From: Crocosphaera sp.
GTDB taxonomy: Bacteria; Cyanobacteriota; Cyanobacteriia; Cyanobacteriales; Microcystaceae
Reading direction: 5' to 3'
Length of the DNA: 64,000 nucleotides
NCBI RefSeq assembly: GCF_030064895.1
Contig: NZ_JASJEB010000019.1
Location: 1 to 64,000 of the forward strand
Made by a program: the position numbers and the translations under genes. This document shows, piece after piece, positions 17,550-26,793 of the stretch (positions are counted from its first letter, which is position 1; each line of letters begins with the position of its first letter). A model generated the notes under the pieces. It searched no databases, had not been told where the DNA came from, and saw only the letters and a program-made list of their open reading frames with translations.

Positions 17550-19247
17550 TTTAACTTGTAGCGATCGCAAACGATTAATAGCAGCAGCTAATTCAAAACG
17601 ACGAAAAATTACTAAGTCTCCTTGGGGAAAATGACTTAAAATATCTAACCCTTTACTATCAATATCTTCCATCACTTTATCTAAAATATTAGGTAAGGTG
17701 TTTTTTTCATTCATATAATGTTTCTTAGCGTAAATTATAGCAGCAGAAATTGACCTTAACTGTCCTGGTTCAATTAATTGTTCAATGGCGGTTAAATCAA
17801 TGTCTTCTGTGCCAAAAACTACTTGATCTACGTCTTTAACTTTAACTTTAACATCTCTTTTTCCTCGACTGGGATCGATACTTTGGGGTAAAGGTATTCT
17901 GGGGGTTATATTACCAAAACTATTACCTCCTTCTCTGATACGTTCATTGGGATTTTCTTGGGCAATTTTTTGTGCTTTTTCGGTCACATTATATGGTTCA
18001 AAATTATCCATGGCAATTACTTGATCTGCTACATCAAAATAGTCTCCACTTCCTCCCATTACTAAGATAGTTGATACTCCATAATCTAGATATAATTGTT
18101 TAATTTTATCGATAAATGGGGTGATTGGTTCTTTATTTTTGGCGATTAATTGTTGCATTCTGCGATCGCGGATCATAAAGTTAGTGGCCGCGGTATCTTC
18201 ATCTACTAATAAGACTTTACTTCCTGCTTCTAATGCTTCAATAATATTAGCTGCTTGAGAGGTACTGCCACTTGCATTTGTGGTTGTGAAATTGTTAGTT
18301 GATCTTTGTTGTGGTAATTGATTAATAAAGGGAGAAATATCAACACCGATAATACTTCTACCATCTTCTGCACGAATTTTTACTGCTGATGGATCACTAA
18401 TTACAAATTCTCTACCATCTCCACGAATATGATTATAAATACCTAATTCTATGGCTTTTAATAAGGTAGATTTTCCGTGATAACCTCCCCCAACAATTAA
18501 GGTGATTCCTTGGGGAATACCTAACCCTTTTATGAGTCCTTTATTGGGGGTGCGAAAAGAAATTTCTAATGATTCTGGGGATTGAAATGGTATAGCATCT
18601 ATTTCTAAGGGACGAGGATCAACGCCACTTTTTCGGGGTAAAATAGATCCATTAGCGATAAAAGCAACTAAGTTATTTTTTGATAGTTGCTGACGGATAA
18701 AGTCTGCGTCTTCTGCTGTTTCAACTTGTGTTTTAATCGCCTGGGAATCTAAAGCTTGATAGAGTAATGTTTTATCAACAATATCGGGTATATCTTCGCA
18801 TAACATTTGTGCTGCTTGATGACCTAAAATAGTTCTTCCCCTTGCAGGAAGTCCTACAGAAAAGCGTATTTCTATCTCATTTTTATTAATATTTGCTGCT
18901 GTTCTTTTTAAGATTTCTTGGCCAATTTTAGTAATACTAATTTTTCCACTTTTTCCTGTTCCTCTATGATTACTTTTTTGTTGACAAACTTGACTAAATT
19001 GACGAATTAAATAGTCTTCTAAAGCAATTTTTCTACTTTCATTTTTATATAAATCACTGGGAAATTGAGTAACAGTATTAGGGATTTTGATAATTAGTTT
19101 ACTCGGTGAAGCAAAGGGATCACCTTGGATATGTTCGATAATTAAATTAAATTTAGAAAATTGATAATTTGCCTTGATATCTTTATACGCTTTGTAATTT
19201 CTTCCGTCTAGTTGGATTAGTATATTATATAAGTCTTGATTATCCAT
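17526..19247 (-). CDS. ABC-class predicted ATPase (PF09818 family)
   Basis: The 573-residue protein matches the 'ATPase of the ABC class' family. Its phosphate-binding loop is GGGYHGKSTLLKAIELGIYNHI at about 253-274, followed by GDGREFVI and a Walker B-like VLLVDEDTAATNFMIRD. It has no membrane domain and the cellular role is unknown. The last seven residues (YSSRQSY) and the stop come from the MITE; without it the frame would end LQVK-stop at a TAA spanning the target TA. The start overlaps the 3' end of the FGE relic by 8 bp. Confidence 0.85.
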   Translation of the reverse strand: MDNQDLYNILIQLDGRNYKAYKDIKANYQFSKFNLIIEHIQGDPFASPSKLIIKIPNTVTQFPSDLYKNESRKIALEDYLIRQFSQVCQQKSNHRGTGKSGKISITKIGQEILKRTAANINKNEIEIRFSVGLPARGRTILGHQAAQMLCEDIPDIVDKTLLYQALDSQAIKTQVETAEDADFIRQQLSKNNLVAFIANGSILPRKSGVDPRPLEIDAIPFQSPESLEISFRTPNKGLIKGLGIPQGITLIVGGGYHGKSTLLKAIELGIYNHIRGDGREFVISDPSAVKIRAEDGRSIIGVDISPFINQLPQQRSTNNFTTTNASGSTSQAANIIEALEAGSKVLLVDEDTAATNFMIRDRRMQQLIAKNKEPITPFIDKIKQLYLDYGVSTILVMGGSGDYFDVADQVIAMDNFEPYNVTEKAQKIAQENPNERIREGGNSFGNITPRIPLPQSIDPSRGKRDVKVKVKDVDQVVFGTEDIDLTAIEQLIEPGQLRSISAAIIYAKKHYMNEKNTLPNILDKVMEDIDSKGLDILSHFPQGDLVIFRRFELAAAINRLRSLQVKYSSRQSY

Positions 19248-20013
19248 TATTTTTTGTTATTATCTGGAAAAATGTGTTACTTTTTTTAAAGTTATAAACA
19301 ACCCTAAATCCATTGTAAAGACTTCGGTTATTACGCTGAACTTTATTGCGAGTTGCACAACAACAATGAAAGGGCAAAGCAGCCCAAGATCCTCCTCGCA
19401 TGGGAGAATGTTGGTCGTCTCCATCTATCCAAATACTACCATCTTGTGGCGCATTTTGATATGTTTCGTGCCAATCATCAGCACACCATTCCCAAACATT
19501 TCCGTGCAGATCATATAAACCAAAATTATTGGCAGGAAATGAACCAACTTCTGTGGTTTGTTGTCGATATATTATAAATACACTGAGTAAGGCTGAATAT
19601 TTTATGATTTGTTGCCACATTAATAAAGAAATCTGAAATGATAGATCAAACAAGTATTTTATCAAAAAAACAATAATACAGCTGCTAAAACAATTTTAAA
19701 GCACTAACTTTTTTTCTTTTTTAATGATAATAAGTGAATTATAATTACTAGATTTTTGTATTTCCGAAGTAGATAAATTAGTAAAACTTTCTCCTAGTTG
19801 GATATGAGTAGGTTATTATTGTAAATATTCTAATATTTCTTGAATATTATTGTAACGATTTTGAGCTAAATGTTCTAACATTTTATTTAAAACATGACTT
19901 AATTTATCACTAATTTTAACCTCGTTTTTTTCTAAATATTCTTGCCATAACCAAATCGCTTGACTACTATGATAAATCGGATCATTTTCGTTGTTAAGAC
20001 AATAAAGATTCAT
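19240..20013 (-). pseudogene. Relic of a Ser/Thr kinase-FGE (SUMF1) fusion gene
   Basis: Two pieces lie in transcription order. At 20013-19816 a 65-residue frame ends VLNKMLEHLAQNRYNNIQEILEYLQ, the typical last helix pair of a cyanobacterial Ser/Thr kinase domain. At 19665-19240 a frame contains VGSFPANNFGLYDLHGNVWEWC, MRGGSW and NNRSLYNGFRVV, the C-terminal half of a formylglycine-generating-enzyme/SUMF1 domain. Kinase-FGE fusions are common in cyanobacteria. The kinase N-lobe and the FGE N-terminal half are missing, so both pieces are probably remains of one gene after deletion. The first about 35 residues of the FGE frame are not family-like. Confidence 0.7.
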
Positions 20014-20110
20014 AGTAATCTTAGTAAGGGCCTAATAATATTAAGACCACACAGCAGTGGTTAACCTTTATAAGATAAAATAAAACTTTATACACTATTT
20101 TGATATAAAC

Positions 20111-20512
20111 ATGATAGGATCGTCTAAGAAGATAAATGCCATTAATTTAACAGAGCCTGTTATTCAACGATATTTTGAAACTCTAAATCAGGCCAACTTT
20201 CCAGAAACAGCCAAATTATTCGCTATTGATGGCATTTTACAACCTCCCTTTGAGTCTCCAATAACTGGACCCGAAGCGATCGCCAATTATTTAGAGCAAG
20301 AAGCAAGGGAGATGACACTTTCTCCTCTTGAGGAAGCTTTAGAAACAACAGAAAACGGCCACATTCAAGCAAGAATTAAAGGCAAAGTTACAACCACCTT
20401 ATTTACTGTCAATGTAGCCTGGATTTTCATTCTTAACCATCAAAAAGAAATCATTTCAGTAGAGGTGAAATTATTAGCTTCTTTGGAAGAATTAGTTAAA
20501 TTGAGGCGTTAA
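20111..20512 (+). CDS. OCP C-terminal-domain-like NTF2-fold protein
   Basis: The 133-residue protein closely follows the orange carotenoid protein C-terminal domain: VIQRYFETLNQANF, LFAIDGILQPPFESPITGPEAI, GKVTTT, NVAWIFILN and KLLASLEELV. The Tyr and Trp that contact the carotenoid keto group in OCP appear to be kept (QRYF, NVAW), but the QTPWFGGNVG loop is shortened to TTTLFTVNV. Free-standing CTD homologues carry or hand over carotenoids and quench singlet oxygen. Whether this variant binds carotenoid is open. No OCP or frp gene is nearby. Confidence 0.65.
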   Translation: MIGSSKKINAINLTEPVIQRYFETLNQANFPETAKLFAIDGILQPPFESPITGPEAIANYLEQEAREMTLSPLEEALETTENGHIQARIKGKVTTTLFTVNVAWIFILNHQKEIISVEVKLLASLEELVKLRR

Positions 20513-20949
20513 ACCGCATAAGCAGGTTGTTCAAAAGCTAATTCTAACAGCTTACGACCTAACTCTACATCTCTTGGTGAGGGAACCCAATCAGGATGGC
20601 TGGTTAACAAGAAGCTTTCTATGGTCTCCTTATCAAAGAGATGCCAAGCCAAAGCCCCTTCTACCCTTGCTTCTATAGCATAACAGTTAACGCTAACACA
20701 ATGAATTATTAATTGACCAAAAGGACGCTTGATTACCATTTTTTCTTGAGGTTGCAACCCACGAAACTTTAAGATAGCATCTTTCAACTCTTGAGAAGAA
20801 GTCACACACAACCCAGGAATAACGACTTTTAACTGGCGATCGCCGTTAACTGCTAACCAGTAACGTCGTGAGGGATCGATCCCTTCTAACCAGTTTATTT
20901 CGTCGTCTAAACGATAGCGGGGTGCGAGAATCAAGGGTTGGCTCATCAT
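20509..20949 (-). CDS. Conserved cyanobacterial protein, unknown function
   Basis: The 146-residue soluble protein begins MMSQPLILAPRYRLDDEINWL; either Met may be used. It contains RYWLAVNGDRQLKVVIPGLCV and an internal IIHCVSVNCYAIEARV. No domain is recognised. It converges on the OCP-CTD-like gene and the two stop codons overlap. Confidence 0.6.
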   Translation of the reverse strand: MMSQPLILAPRYRLDDEINWLEGIDPSRRYWLAVNGDRQLKVVIPGLCVTSSQELKDAILKFRGLQPQEKMVIKRPFGQLIIHCVSVNCYAIEARVEGALAWHLFDKETIESFLLTSHPDWVPSPRDVELGRKLLELAFEQPAYAV

Positions 20950-21128
20950 TGATATTTTGTAATCGTAGTTTACTATAGATTTAAAAATTGCTGATTATTG
21001 CACTTGTTGTCTCAAATTCTAAAGGTTTATGGAGATTCTGTCAGAAAAATTTACAAAACTTAACTTTCTCGCTAATGCTACTTATCGTCTGTAGATTTTA
21101 AGTTATCATTAATGATTTGTTTTTTAAT

Positions 21129-21347
21129 ATGAACAATCAACCGCGTAAACAATTAGGTAATAATATTAAACAACTGAGGACATCTCTAGGACTTTCACAA
21201 GAACAACTAGCAGAAAAAGCTGGTTTACATCGTACTTATGTCGGTGCAGTGGAACGGGGTGAACGGAATGTAAGTTTAGATAATATTATAGCTATCTCTT
21301 GCGCTCTTGGTGTTTCAGCGAGTACCTTATTGAAAGATGTAGAATAA
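21129..21347 (+). CDS. HTH/XRE regulator, likely controller of the R-M system
   Basis: From the ATG at 21129 (MNNQPRKQLG) the protein has 72 residues and is almost wholly an HTH-3 domain: LRTSLGLSQEQLAEKAGLHRTYVGAVERGERNVS. Size and fold match controller (C) proteins of type II restriction-modification systems. Its stop overlaps the restriction gene start (TAATG at 21345-21349), as is usual for C-R operons. Upstream at about 21080-21107 is ACTTATCGTC followed by TAGATTTTAAGT, which could be a C-box operator, but this match is weak. Confidence 0.8.
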   Translation: MNNQPRKQLGNNIKQLRTSLGLSQEQLAEKAGLHRTYVGAVERGERNVSLDNIIAISCALGVSASTLLKDVE

Positions 21348-21937
21348 TGTTAACATCTCCCTACATAGATTATTCAGAGGAAGAATGGCCAAACATTACT
21401 AAGCAACTTGTTGACAATTTTCCTCTCTTACAAGATGATTTAATCTATTTAGTCGAGTCTGCATGGGAAGAACTTTTTTCTTCTAGTTTAGGTAATTCTC
21501 AACTAAAAATTGGTCAAGATATTTTTTTACCGGCTCAAGCAACAGGAGTTATCTTAGAAAAGTTAATTGCTGTTATTTTAACTGAAAATTATTCAGGGTG
21601 GAGAGGAGGTCAAACCAAGCAAGAAAAGGATATTATTTATGTTAACAATGATCGTTATTCATTCGAGATTAAAACATCCTCTAGTAAAAATGGTTTATAT
21701 GGAAACAGAAGCACAGGCCATCGTTCCAGTGATCGCACAAAATATAGAACAGGTTATTATCTAGTAATTAATTACAAGTTACCAAAAGAAGAAGATTTGA
21801 CTCGTCAACTATGGAAAATTCGTTTTGGTTGGATAGACGATGAGGACTGGTTAGGTCAAAATAAACCCACTGGACAACAAGCATCTATCGGAGCAAAATT
21901 AGCTCGTTTAAAGTTAATTACCCTCAAGAGTTATTAG
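21347..21937 (+). CDS. ScaI-like type II restriction endonuclease
   Basis: From the ATG that overlaps the HTH stop, the protein has 196 residues. It resembles the ScaI endonuclease family (PF09569): MLTSPY.DYSEEEW at the start, a WRGGQTKQEKDIIYV...YSFEIKTSS core giving D95 and E107-x-K109 as likely catalytic residues, GNRS, TGYYLVINY and RFGW.D..DW....TGQQA near the end. ScaI cuts AGTACT; the same site is a reasonable but untested prediction here. The site occurs in this window (for example 4161, 13563), so host protection is needed. The longer frame from 21299 overlaps the HTH gene and is not used. Confidence 0.75.
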   Translation: MLTSPYIDYSEEEWPNITKQLVDNFPLLQDDLIYLVESAWEELFSSSLGNSQLKIGQDIFLPAQATGVILEKLIAVILTENYSGWRGGQTKQEKDIIYVNNDRYSFEIKTSSSKNGLYGNRSTGHRSSDRTKYRTGYYLVINYKLPKEEDLTRQLWKIRFGWIDDEDWLGQNKPTGQQASIGAKLARLKLITLKSY

Positions 21938-22793
21938 TTATGATATCAAATAAATTTCCTTGTTTAATCGTCCCACTCTCATTATAACAAATTTTCTTAA
22001 TTCTTTCTATTGCAATATTAATATAGTTCTCATTTATTTCAAATCCAATGACTTTACGACCATTTTTAATAGCTGCTTCTGCGGTTGATCCTGAACCAAA
22101 AAAAGGATCAAAAACAATATCATTAACCTGACTACTTGCTAAGATAATACGACTCACTAATTGAACAGGAAATTGTGCAGGATGTGGGGTTCTTTCCTTT
22201 GAACTTCTATTTTTTCCTGATGTTACTTTTGGTATTTGCCAAACATCAGTAGGATTTTTTCCTTTAATATTACATTTTAACTTACCATTCTTTTTCTGAT
22301 TAGGATATTTAACATTTGGATCACGAACATCATCTAAATTAAAAACATAATTTTTGTGGTCTTTTACATACCATAAAAATTTCTCATTTCTTGGTGAAAA
22401 GAATAGTTTTCCAGCTACTCCTGCACTATAATTCCAGACAATTTCTTGTATTAAATAAAAAGGAACTTTATCCCAAATTAAGTAAGAAATGGGAATTGCT
22501 TTTGCTTTTTTGGGAATTGATAAATAACCTAAATTTAGCCAAAATGAACCTTGAGAGGATGTACAATGATATACTTGATTAATCCATTTAGCTATCCATT
22601 CAATATAATCATCCAATTCTAAGACAAATTCATATTCTTTTCCGATATTATAGGGAGGTGAAGTAACAGTTAATGGTAAAGATTCTTGAGGAATAAAATT
22701 CATTAATTCCAAAGAATCTCCATGATAAATTAAAGCATTTTTATCTTCATAAATAGGTTGTCCTAAAAAAGATTTAAAATCAGATAATTCCAT
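21924..22793 (-). CDS. DNA methyltransferase (N4-cytosine type) partnering the ScaI-like nuclease
   Basis: The 289-residue protein has motif IV TSPPYN at residues 44-49 and motif I DPFFGSGST near 240, the beta-class order. TSPPY is typical of N4-cytosine methyltransferases, in line with M.ScaI-type enzymes. It converges on the restriction gene with a 14-bp overlap of the 3' ends, so each gene has its own promoter. It should methylate the same site that the nuclease cuts and protect the host. Confidence 0.85.
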   Translation of the reverse strand: MELSDFKSFLGQPIYEDKNALIYHGDSLELMNFIPQESLPLTVTSPPYNIGKEYEFVLELDDYIEWIAKWINQVYHCTSSQGSFWLNLGYLSIPKKAKAIPISYLIWDKVPFYLIQEIVWNYSAGVAGKLFFSPRNEKFLWYVKDHKNYVFNLDDVRDPNVKYPNQKKNGKLKCNIKGKNPTDVWQIPKVTSGKNRSSKERTPHPAQFPVQLVSRIILASSQVNDIVFDPFFGSGSTAEAAIKNGRKVIGFEINENYINIAIERIKKICYNESGTIKQGNLFDIITNNS

Positions 22794-22882
22794 ATAATAC
22801 TCTCCTGCATTTTTGGCTACTTATTGTCATCATAGCGATTTAACTCTTTTTAGTCAATATAATAGCTAACGACACAAACGAA

Positions 22883-22916
22883 AAAAGGTTGAAGACATCA
22901 ACATCTTCAACCTTTT
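22883..22916 (-). terminator. Rho-independent terminator of typA
   Basis: AAAAGGTTGAAGA (22883-22895) pairs perfectly with TCTTCAACCTTTT (22904-22916). On the minus strand the hairpin ends in six T's, just after the typA stop codon, and separates typA from the methyltransferase. Confidence 0.9.
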
Positions 22917-22937
22917 GATCACTAAAATCAAGAAAAT

Positions 22938-24731
22938 TTAACGTTTAGCTAATTTTTTGGTTTTCATCTTCCGTAAACGAATAGACTCTGGTGTAACCTC
23001 TACTAACTCATCCGAACCAATATATTCTAAGGCCCTTTCCAAACTCATTTCTTCAGGGGCCTGGAGTTGAACTAATTCCTCTCCACTAGCTGCGCGATGG
23101 TTAGTTAACTGTTTCGTCTTACACACATTTAATTCTAAGTCTTGGGAACGGTTATGTTCACCAATAATCATCCCTTTGTAAACTTTAGTTCCGGGAGTAA
23201 TAAAGAAAACACCACGATCTTCTGCGTTTTTCATAGCGTAGAAAGTAGATGTCCCTTCCTCAAAGGCAATAATCACCCCATTGTAACGGGTTTCCAACTC
23301 ACCAGATAAGGAACGATATTCCAAGAAACTATGGTTCATGATCCCTTCACCCCGTGTAATACGGATAAAGTCACCACGGAACCCCAGTAAACCCCTGGCC
23401 GGGACAACAAACTCTAACTGAGTCCGTCCATTAACCCCGGTTTGCATATCCTGCATTTCCCCTTTTCGTTGGCCTAAACGTTCTATGCAAGATCCAACTG
23501 CTTCTTCGGGAACGTCTAATACTAAGTATTCAAAAGGTTCATAGGGTTGGCCATTAACCTCACGATAAATAACTTGAGGTTGGGCCACCTGAAACTCGTA
23601 CCCTTCCCGACGCATGGTTTCGATTAAAATACCTAAATGGAGTTCACCCCGACCGGAAACGGAAAACTGATCCGGGGACTCTCCTGGTTCAACCCTTAAC
23701 GCAACGTTGGTTTCTAACTCACGCATCAGGCGATCGCGTATTTGTCGGGAGGTGACAAACTTACCTTCTTGACCGGCAAAAGGAGAGTCGTTAACGGAGA
23801 AGGTCATCTGTAATGTAGGTTCATCTACCTTAATCAAAGGTAACGCTTGGGGTTCATCGGGACAAGTTAAAGTCTCTCCGATGTTAGCATCAGCAAACCC
23901 GGCTACAGCGACGATATTCCCTGCGCTAGACTCTTCTAATTCTACCCGTTGCAGTCCTTCAAAACCTAATAATTTACTGATTTTTCCTCGGACAATTTTA
24001 CCATCTTCTTTCATCAAAGCTGCTTGTTGTCCTGCTTTGAGGGTTCCGTTATGGATACGACCGATAATAATACGGCCCAAATATTCGGAATAATCTAAGG
24101 TGGTTACTTGTAGTTGTAGGGGTTTGCTTACGTCGCCGGCTGGTGGGGGAACATGGTGTAAAATGGCTTCAAATAGAGGTTTCATGTCTTCTGACTCATC
24201 CTCTAAGTTGTCCTTAGCAAACCCCGATAAACCGGAAGCATATAAGGTGGTAAAGTCGCATTGATCGTCATCGGCCCCTAGTTCTATAAAGAGGTCAAAC
24301 ACTTTATCTACTGCTTGATCTGGTTCAGCTTGAGGGCGATCGATTTTATTAACAACAACGATGGGACGTAAACCTTTTTCTAAAGCTTTTTTGAGAACAA
24401 AACGGGTTTGTGGCATGGGGCCTTCGTTAGCATCTACAATCAAGATGCAACCATCCACCATCCCTAATACTCGTTCTACTTCTCCCCCAAAGTCCGCGTG
24501 TCCAGGGGTATCAACGATGTTAATCAGGGTGTCATTGTAGCGAACTGCTGTATTTTTGGAGAGGATAGTAATACCCCGTTCCCGTTCGAGGGTATTGGAG
24601 TCCATCACACAGTCTGGAATCTCTTCCCCTTCACGAAAGATACCGGACTGTTTGAGAAGGGAGTCAACCAGGGTGGTTTTACCGTGATCGACGTGGGCGA
24701 TAATAGCAACGTTACGAATGGGAAGAGACAT
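22938..24731 (-). CDS. typA: Ribosome-binding GTPase TypA/BipA
   Basis: The 597-residue protein is a translational GTPase with G1 AHVDHGKTT at about 12-20, G2 ERERGITI, G3 [14 protein letters not shown] and G4 NKIDRP, followed by EF-G-like domains III and V and the BipA-specific C-terminal domain ([32 protein letters not shown]). It acts on the ribosome in 50S assembly and stress adaptation. Full length, monocistronic, with a clear terminator. Confidence 0.97.
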   Translation of the reverse strand: MSLPIRNVAIIAHVDHGKTTLVDSLLKQSGIFREGEEIPDCVMDSNTLERERGITILSKNTAVRYNDTLINIVDTPGHADFGGEVERVLGMVDGCILIVDANEGPMPQTRFVLKKALEKGLRPIVVVNKIDRPQAEPDQAVDKVFDLFIELGADDDQCDFTTLYASGLSGFAKDNLEDESEDMKPLFEAILHHVPPPAGDVSKPLQLQVTTLDYSEYLGRIIIGRIHNGTLKAGQQAALMKEDGKIVRGKISKLLGFEGLQRVELEESSAGNIVAVAGFADANIGETLTCPDEPQALPLIKVDEPTLQMTFSVNDSPFAGQEGKFVTSRQIRDRLMRELETNVALRVEPGESPDQFSVSGRGELHLGILIETMRREGYEFQVAQPQVIYREVNGQPYEPFEYLVLDVPEEAVGSCIERLGQRKGEMQDMQTGVNGRTQLEFVVPARGLLGFRGDFIRITRGEGIMNHSFLEYRSLSGELETRYNGVIIAFEEGTSTFYAMKNAEDRGVFFITPGTKVYKGMIIGEHNRSQDLELNVCKTKQLTNHRAASGEELVQLQAPEEMSLERALEYIGSDELVEVTPESIRLRKMKTKKLAKR

Positions 24732-24898
24732 AGGTTACGGTGATGAGAAGGATATAGTTACATTACTACAGATTTCTTCACAATTCTAACTTAGTTTTGG
24801 CAAGGTTTGATAAAAAAATTATAAATAAGAGAAAAATTGTGTAAAAAAGTTAAAGATTATTTTTGGATCGAGAAATATTTAGATACAATCCCTGTGAC

Positions 24899-25046
24899 CA
24901 AACATTGAACATTGAACATTGAACATTGAACATCTTTCATTTTGGTTTCAAGCCTCTCCCTTTAGGGAGAAAGAAGTTTGGGAGAGGTTTCAAGCCTACT
25001 TCCAAACGAATGATAAATGTTAAATGTTAAATGTTAAATGAAATGA
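24899..25046. repeat. Dispersed 82-bp repeat, copy 2, with heptamer flanks
   Basis: Positions 24938-25019 are identical to 44-125. GAACATT heptamers precede the core and TGTTAAA heptamers follow. It occupies most of the gap between typA and the PEP-CTERM gene. Confidence 0.85.
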
Positions 25047-25079
25047 CGGAAAATTAAGTTAGGGAAAATCTACAACAAT

Positions 25080-26093
25080 ATGAACATAATTAAGTCAATT
25101 CAAAGTACAGTTTTCGTGTCTTTGCTTAGTTTAACAGGACTGAATTTAATAGCGGAAAAAGTAAAAGCAACGGCTTTATTTGTGGGAAGTTTTGATACTA
25201 ATTCTGTGTTAAGTTATGATGCTGAAACAGGGGATTTTATTCGTTCTTTTATTAATTCAGGAAGTGGTGGTTTAAATGGGCCTGTGGCTTTAACTTTTGG
25301 TCCTGATGATAATTTTTATGTTATTAGTTTGTTAACTAATAGTGTCCTTCGTTATGATGGCAGAAGTGGCAGATTTATTGATGAGTTTGTTACGTCAGGA
25401 AGTGGTGGTTTAGATACACCCCAAGACTTAACCTTTGGACCCGATGGCAATCTTTATGTTAGTAGTACCGCTACCGATAGTATTTTACGTTTTGATGGGG
25501 TTACAGGCAATTTTATTGATGAATTTGTACCTTCTGGTAGTGGTGGTGCAAATCCTCCATTCGGCTTAAGATTTGGCCCGGATGATAATTTATATTTTAG
25601 TAGTACCTTGACTAATGAGGTTTTACTTTTTGATGTAGGAACAGAAACAACCTCTACCTTTGCAACAGGAACACCTGGAGATTTTCCTGGTGGGATAACT
25701 TTTGGACTGGATGGTAATCTCTATGTTGCTAATTTTGGAGCAGACAATATTAACCGTTATGATGGGACAACTGGGGCGTTAATTGATGTATTTGTTGATA
25801 ATAGTAATGGATTGTTAGATGGTGGTCCTGTACAACCTATTTTTGGACCGGATGGCAATCTTTATATTAGTAGTCGAGATGATAATCGTGTGGTGCGTTA
25901 CGATGGAATAACAGGGGATTTTATTGATGAATTTGTTCCTTCGGGAAGTAATGGTTTAAGTACAGCCGGTTGGTTAGCTTTTGGGGAGACACCTTTACCT
26001 GTTCCTGAGTCTTCTTCTAGTTTAGGACTATTAGCATTTATGGGTATTTTAGGAGGAATGAAATTGATTGAATTAAAGAACAAAAAACAATAA
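25080..26093 (+). CDS. PEP-CTERM protein with NHL-type beta-propeller
   Basis: The 337-residue protein has a signal peptide, then at least six repeats of about 45 residues of the form LTFGPDGNLYVSS...ILRFDGVTGNFIDEFVPSGSGG, typical of NHL/SMP-30-like propeller blades. It ends VPESSSSLGLLAFMGILGGMKLIELKNKKQ: a PEP-CTERM-like signal (VPESS in place of VPEPS), a hydrophobic segment and a basic tail. PEP-CTERM proteins are processed by exosortase and sent to the surface or extracellular matrix. No exosortase gene is in the window. Confidence 0.85.
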   Translation: MNIIKSIQSTVFVSLLSLTGLNLIAEKVKATALFVGSFDTNSVLSYDAETGDFIRSFINSGSGGLNGPVALTFGPDDNFYVISLLTNSVLRYDGRSGRFIDEFVTSGSGGLDTPQDLTFGPDGNLYVSSTATDSILRFDGVTGNFIDEFVPSGSGGANPPFGLRFGPDDNLYFSSTLTNEVLLFDVGTETTSTFATGTPGDFPGGITFGLDGNLYVANFGADNINRYDGTTGALIDVFVDNSNGLLDGGPVQPIFGPDGNLYISSRDDNRVVRYDGITGDFIDEFVPSGSNGLSTAGWLAFGETPLPVPESSSSLGLLAFMGILGGMKLIELKNKKQ

Positions 26094-26100
26094 ATAGTAG

Positions 26101-26158
26101 GGTGGGCAAATTAGATATTTATTTAAACTTATTTTTGTTTCTCAAATATTTGTCCACC
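26101..26158. terminator. Long-loop inverted repeat after the PEP-CTERM gene
   Basis: GGTGGGCAAA pairs with TTTGTCCACC (one G-T pair) across an AT-rich loop of about 38 nt. It may act as a terminator; a related GGTGGGC/GCCCACC hairpin follows leuS. Confidence 0.4.
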
Positions 26159-26201
26159 TAAATTTTGTTTTAATATCTATGTTTTATTCTTATTTAATTA
26201 T

Positions 26202-26477
26202 ATGATAAAAAGTTTTAAATGTAAGGATACAGAAAGGCTTTATAATCGCATTTTCGTCAGAAAATTCTCAGGTTTTGAAAGATCAGCTTTAAAGAGATTA
26301 CGTATTCTTGATAATGCTGATAGTTTACTAGCATTGGCAGGACTTCCTAGTAATCGACTAGAATCTTTAAAAGCAGATAGAATAGGACAATATAGTATTC
26401 GTATTAATGATCAATGGCGTATTTGTTTTGAATAGGATAATAACTCCTATAATGTAGAAATTTTTGATTATCATTAG
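26202..26477 (+). pseudogene. higB: HigB toxin gene with in-frame amber codon
   Basis: The open frame codes for 77 residues (RelE/HigB family; ends RINDQWRICFE) and stops at TAG, 26433-26435. Reading on in the same frame gives DNNSYNVEIFDYH and a second stop at 26475-26477. HigB proteins normally continue W...(Y)NVEIVDYH to about 92 residues, so the amber codon replaces a conserved Trp (TGG to TAG). The toxin is probably truncated by 15 residues including a C-terminal strand. The intact HigA gene follows after 10 bp. Confidence 0.85.
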
Positions 26478-26487
26478 GAGAAAAATT

Positions 26488-26784
26488 ATGACTCATTGGA
26501 CAGAACCGATTCACCCTCGTGAAATTCTAGCTGATGAACTTGAAGAAATTGGATTAAATATATATGAAACTGCTGAAAAAATTGATGTTTCGGAAGAACA
26601 ATTAAAGTTAATTATTGAAGGTAAATCTAGCCTTAATGCAGAAGTTGCTTTAAGATTAGGAAAATTCTTTAATACGGGGGCTAATTTTTGGATGAATTTA
26701 CAACAAGCTTATGATTTAGAAATAGCAGAAGTACAACTAGGAGATAAATTAAATATGATTACTCCTTATGAAAAAATCAAATAA
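26488..26784 (+). CDS. higA: HigA-family antitoxin (XRE)
   Basis: From the ATG at 26488, with AGGAG at 26476-26480, the protein has 98 residues. A longer frame from 26464 is inside the toxin reading region and lacks support. The sequence begins WTEPIHPREILADELEEIGLN, the usual HigA opening, then an HTH with AEKIDVSEEQLKLIIEGKSSL and FNTGANFWMNLQQAYDLEIA. It binds HigB and represses the operon. The frame looks intact although the toxin partner does not. Confidence 0.92.
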   Translation: MTHWTEPIHPREILADELEEIGLNIYETAEKIDVSEEQLKLIIEGKSSLNAEVALRLGKFFNTGANFWMNLQQAYDLEIAEVQLGDKLNMITPYEKIK

Positions 26785-26793
26785 AATAGATAT

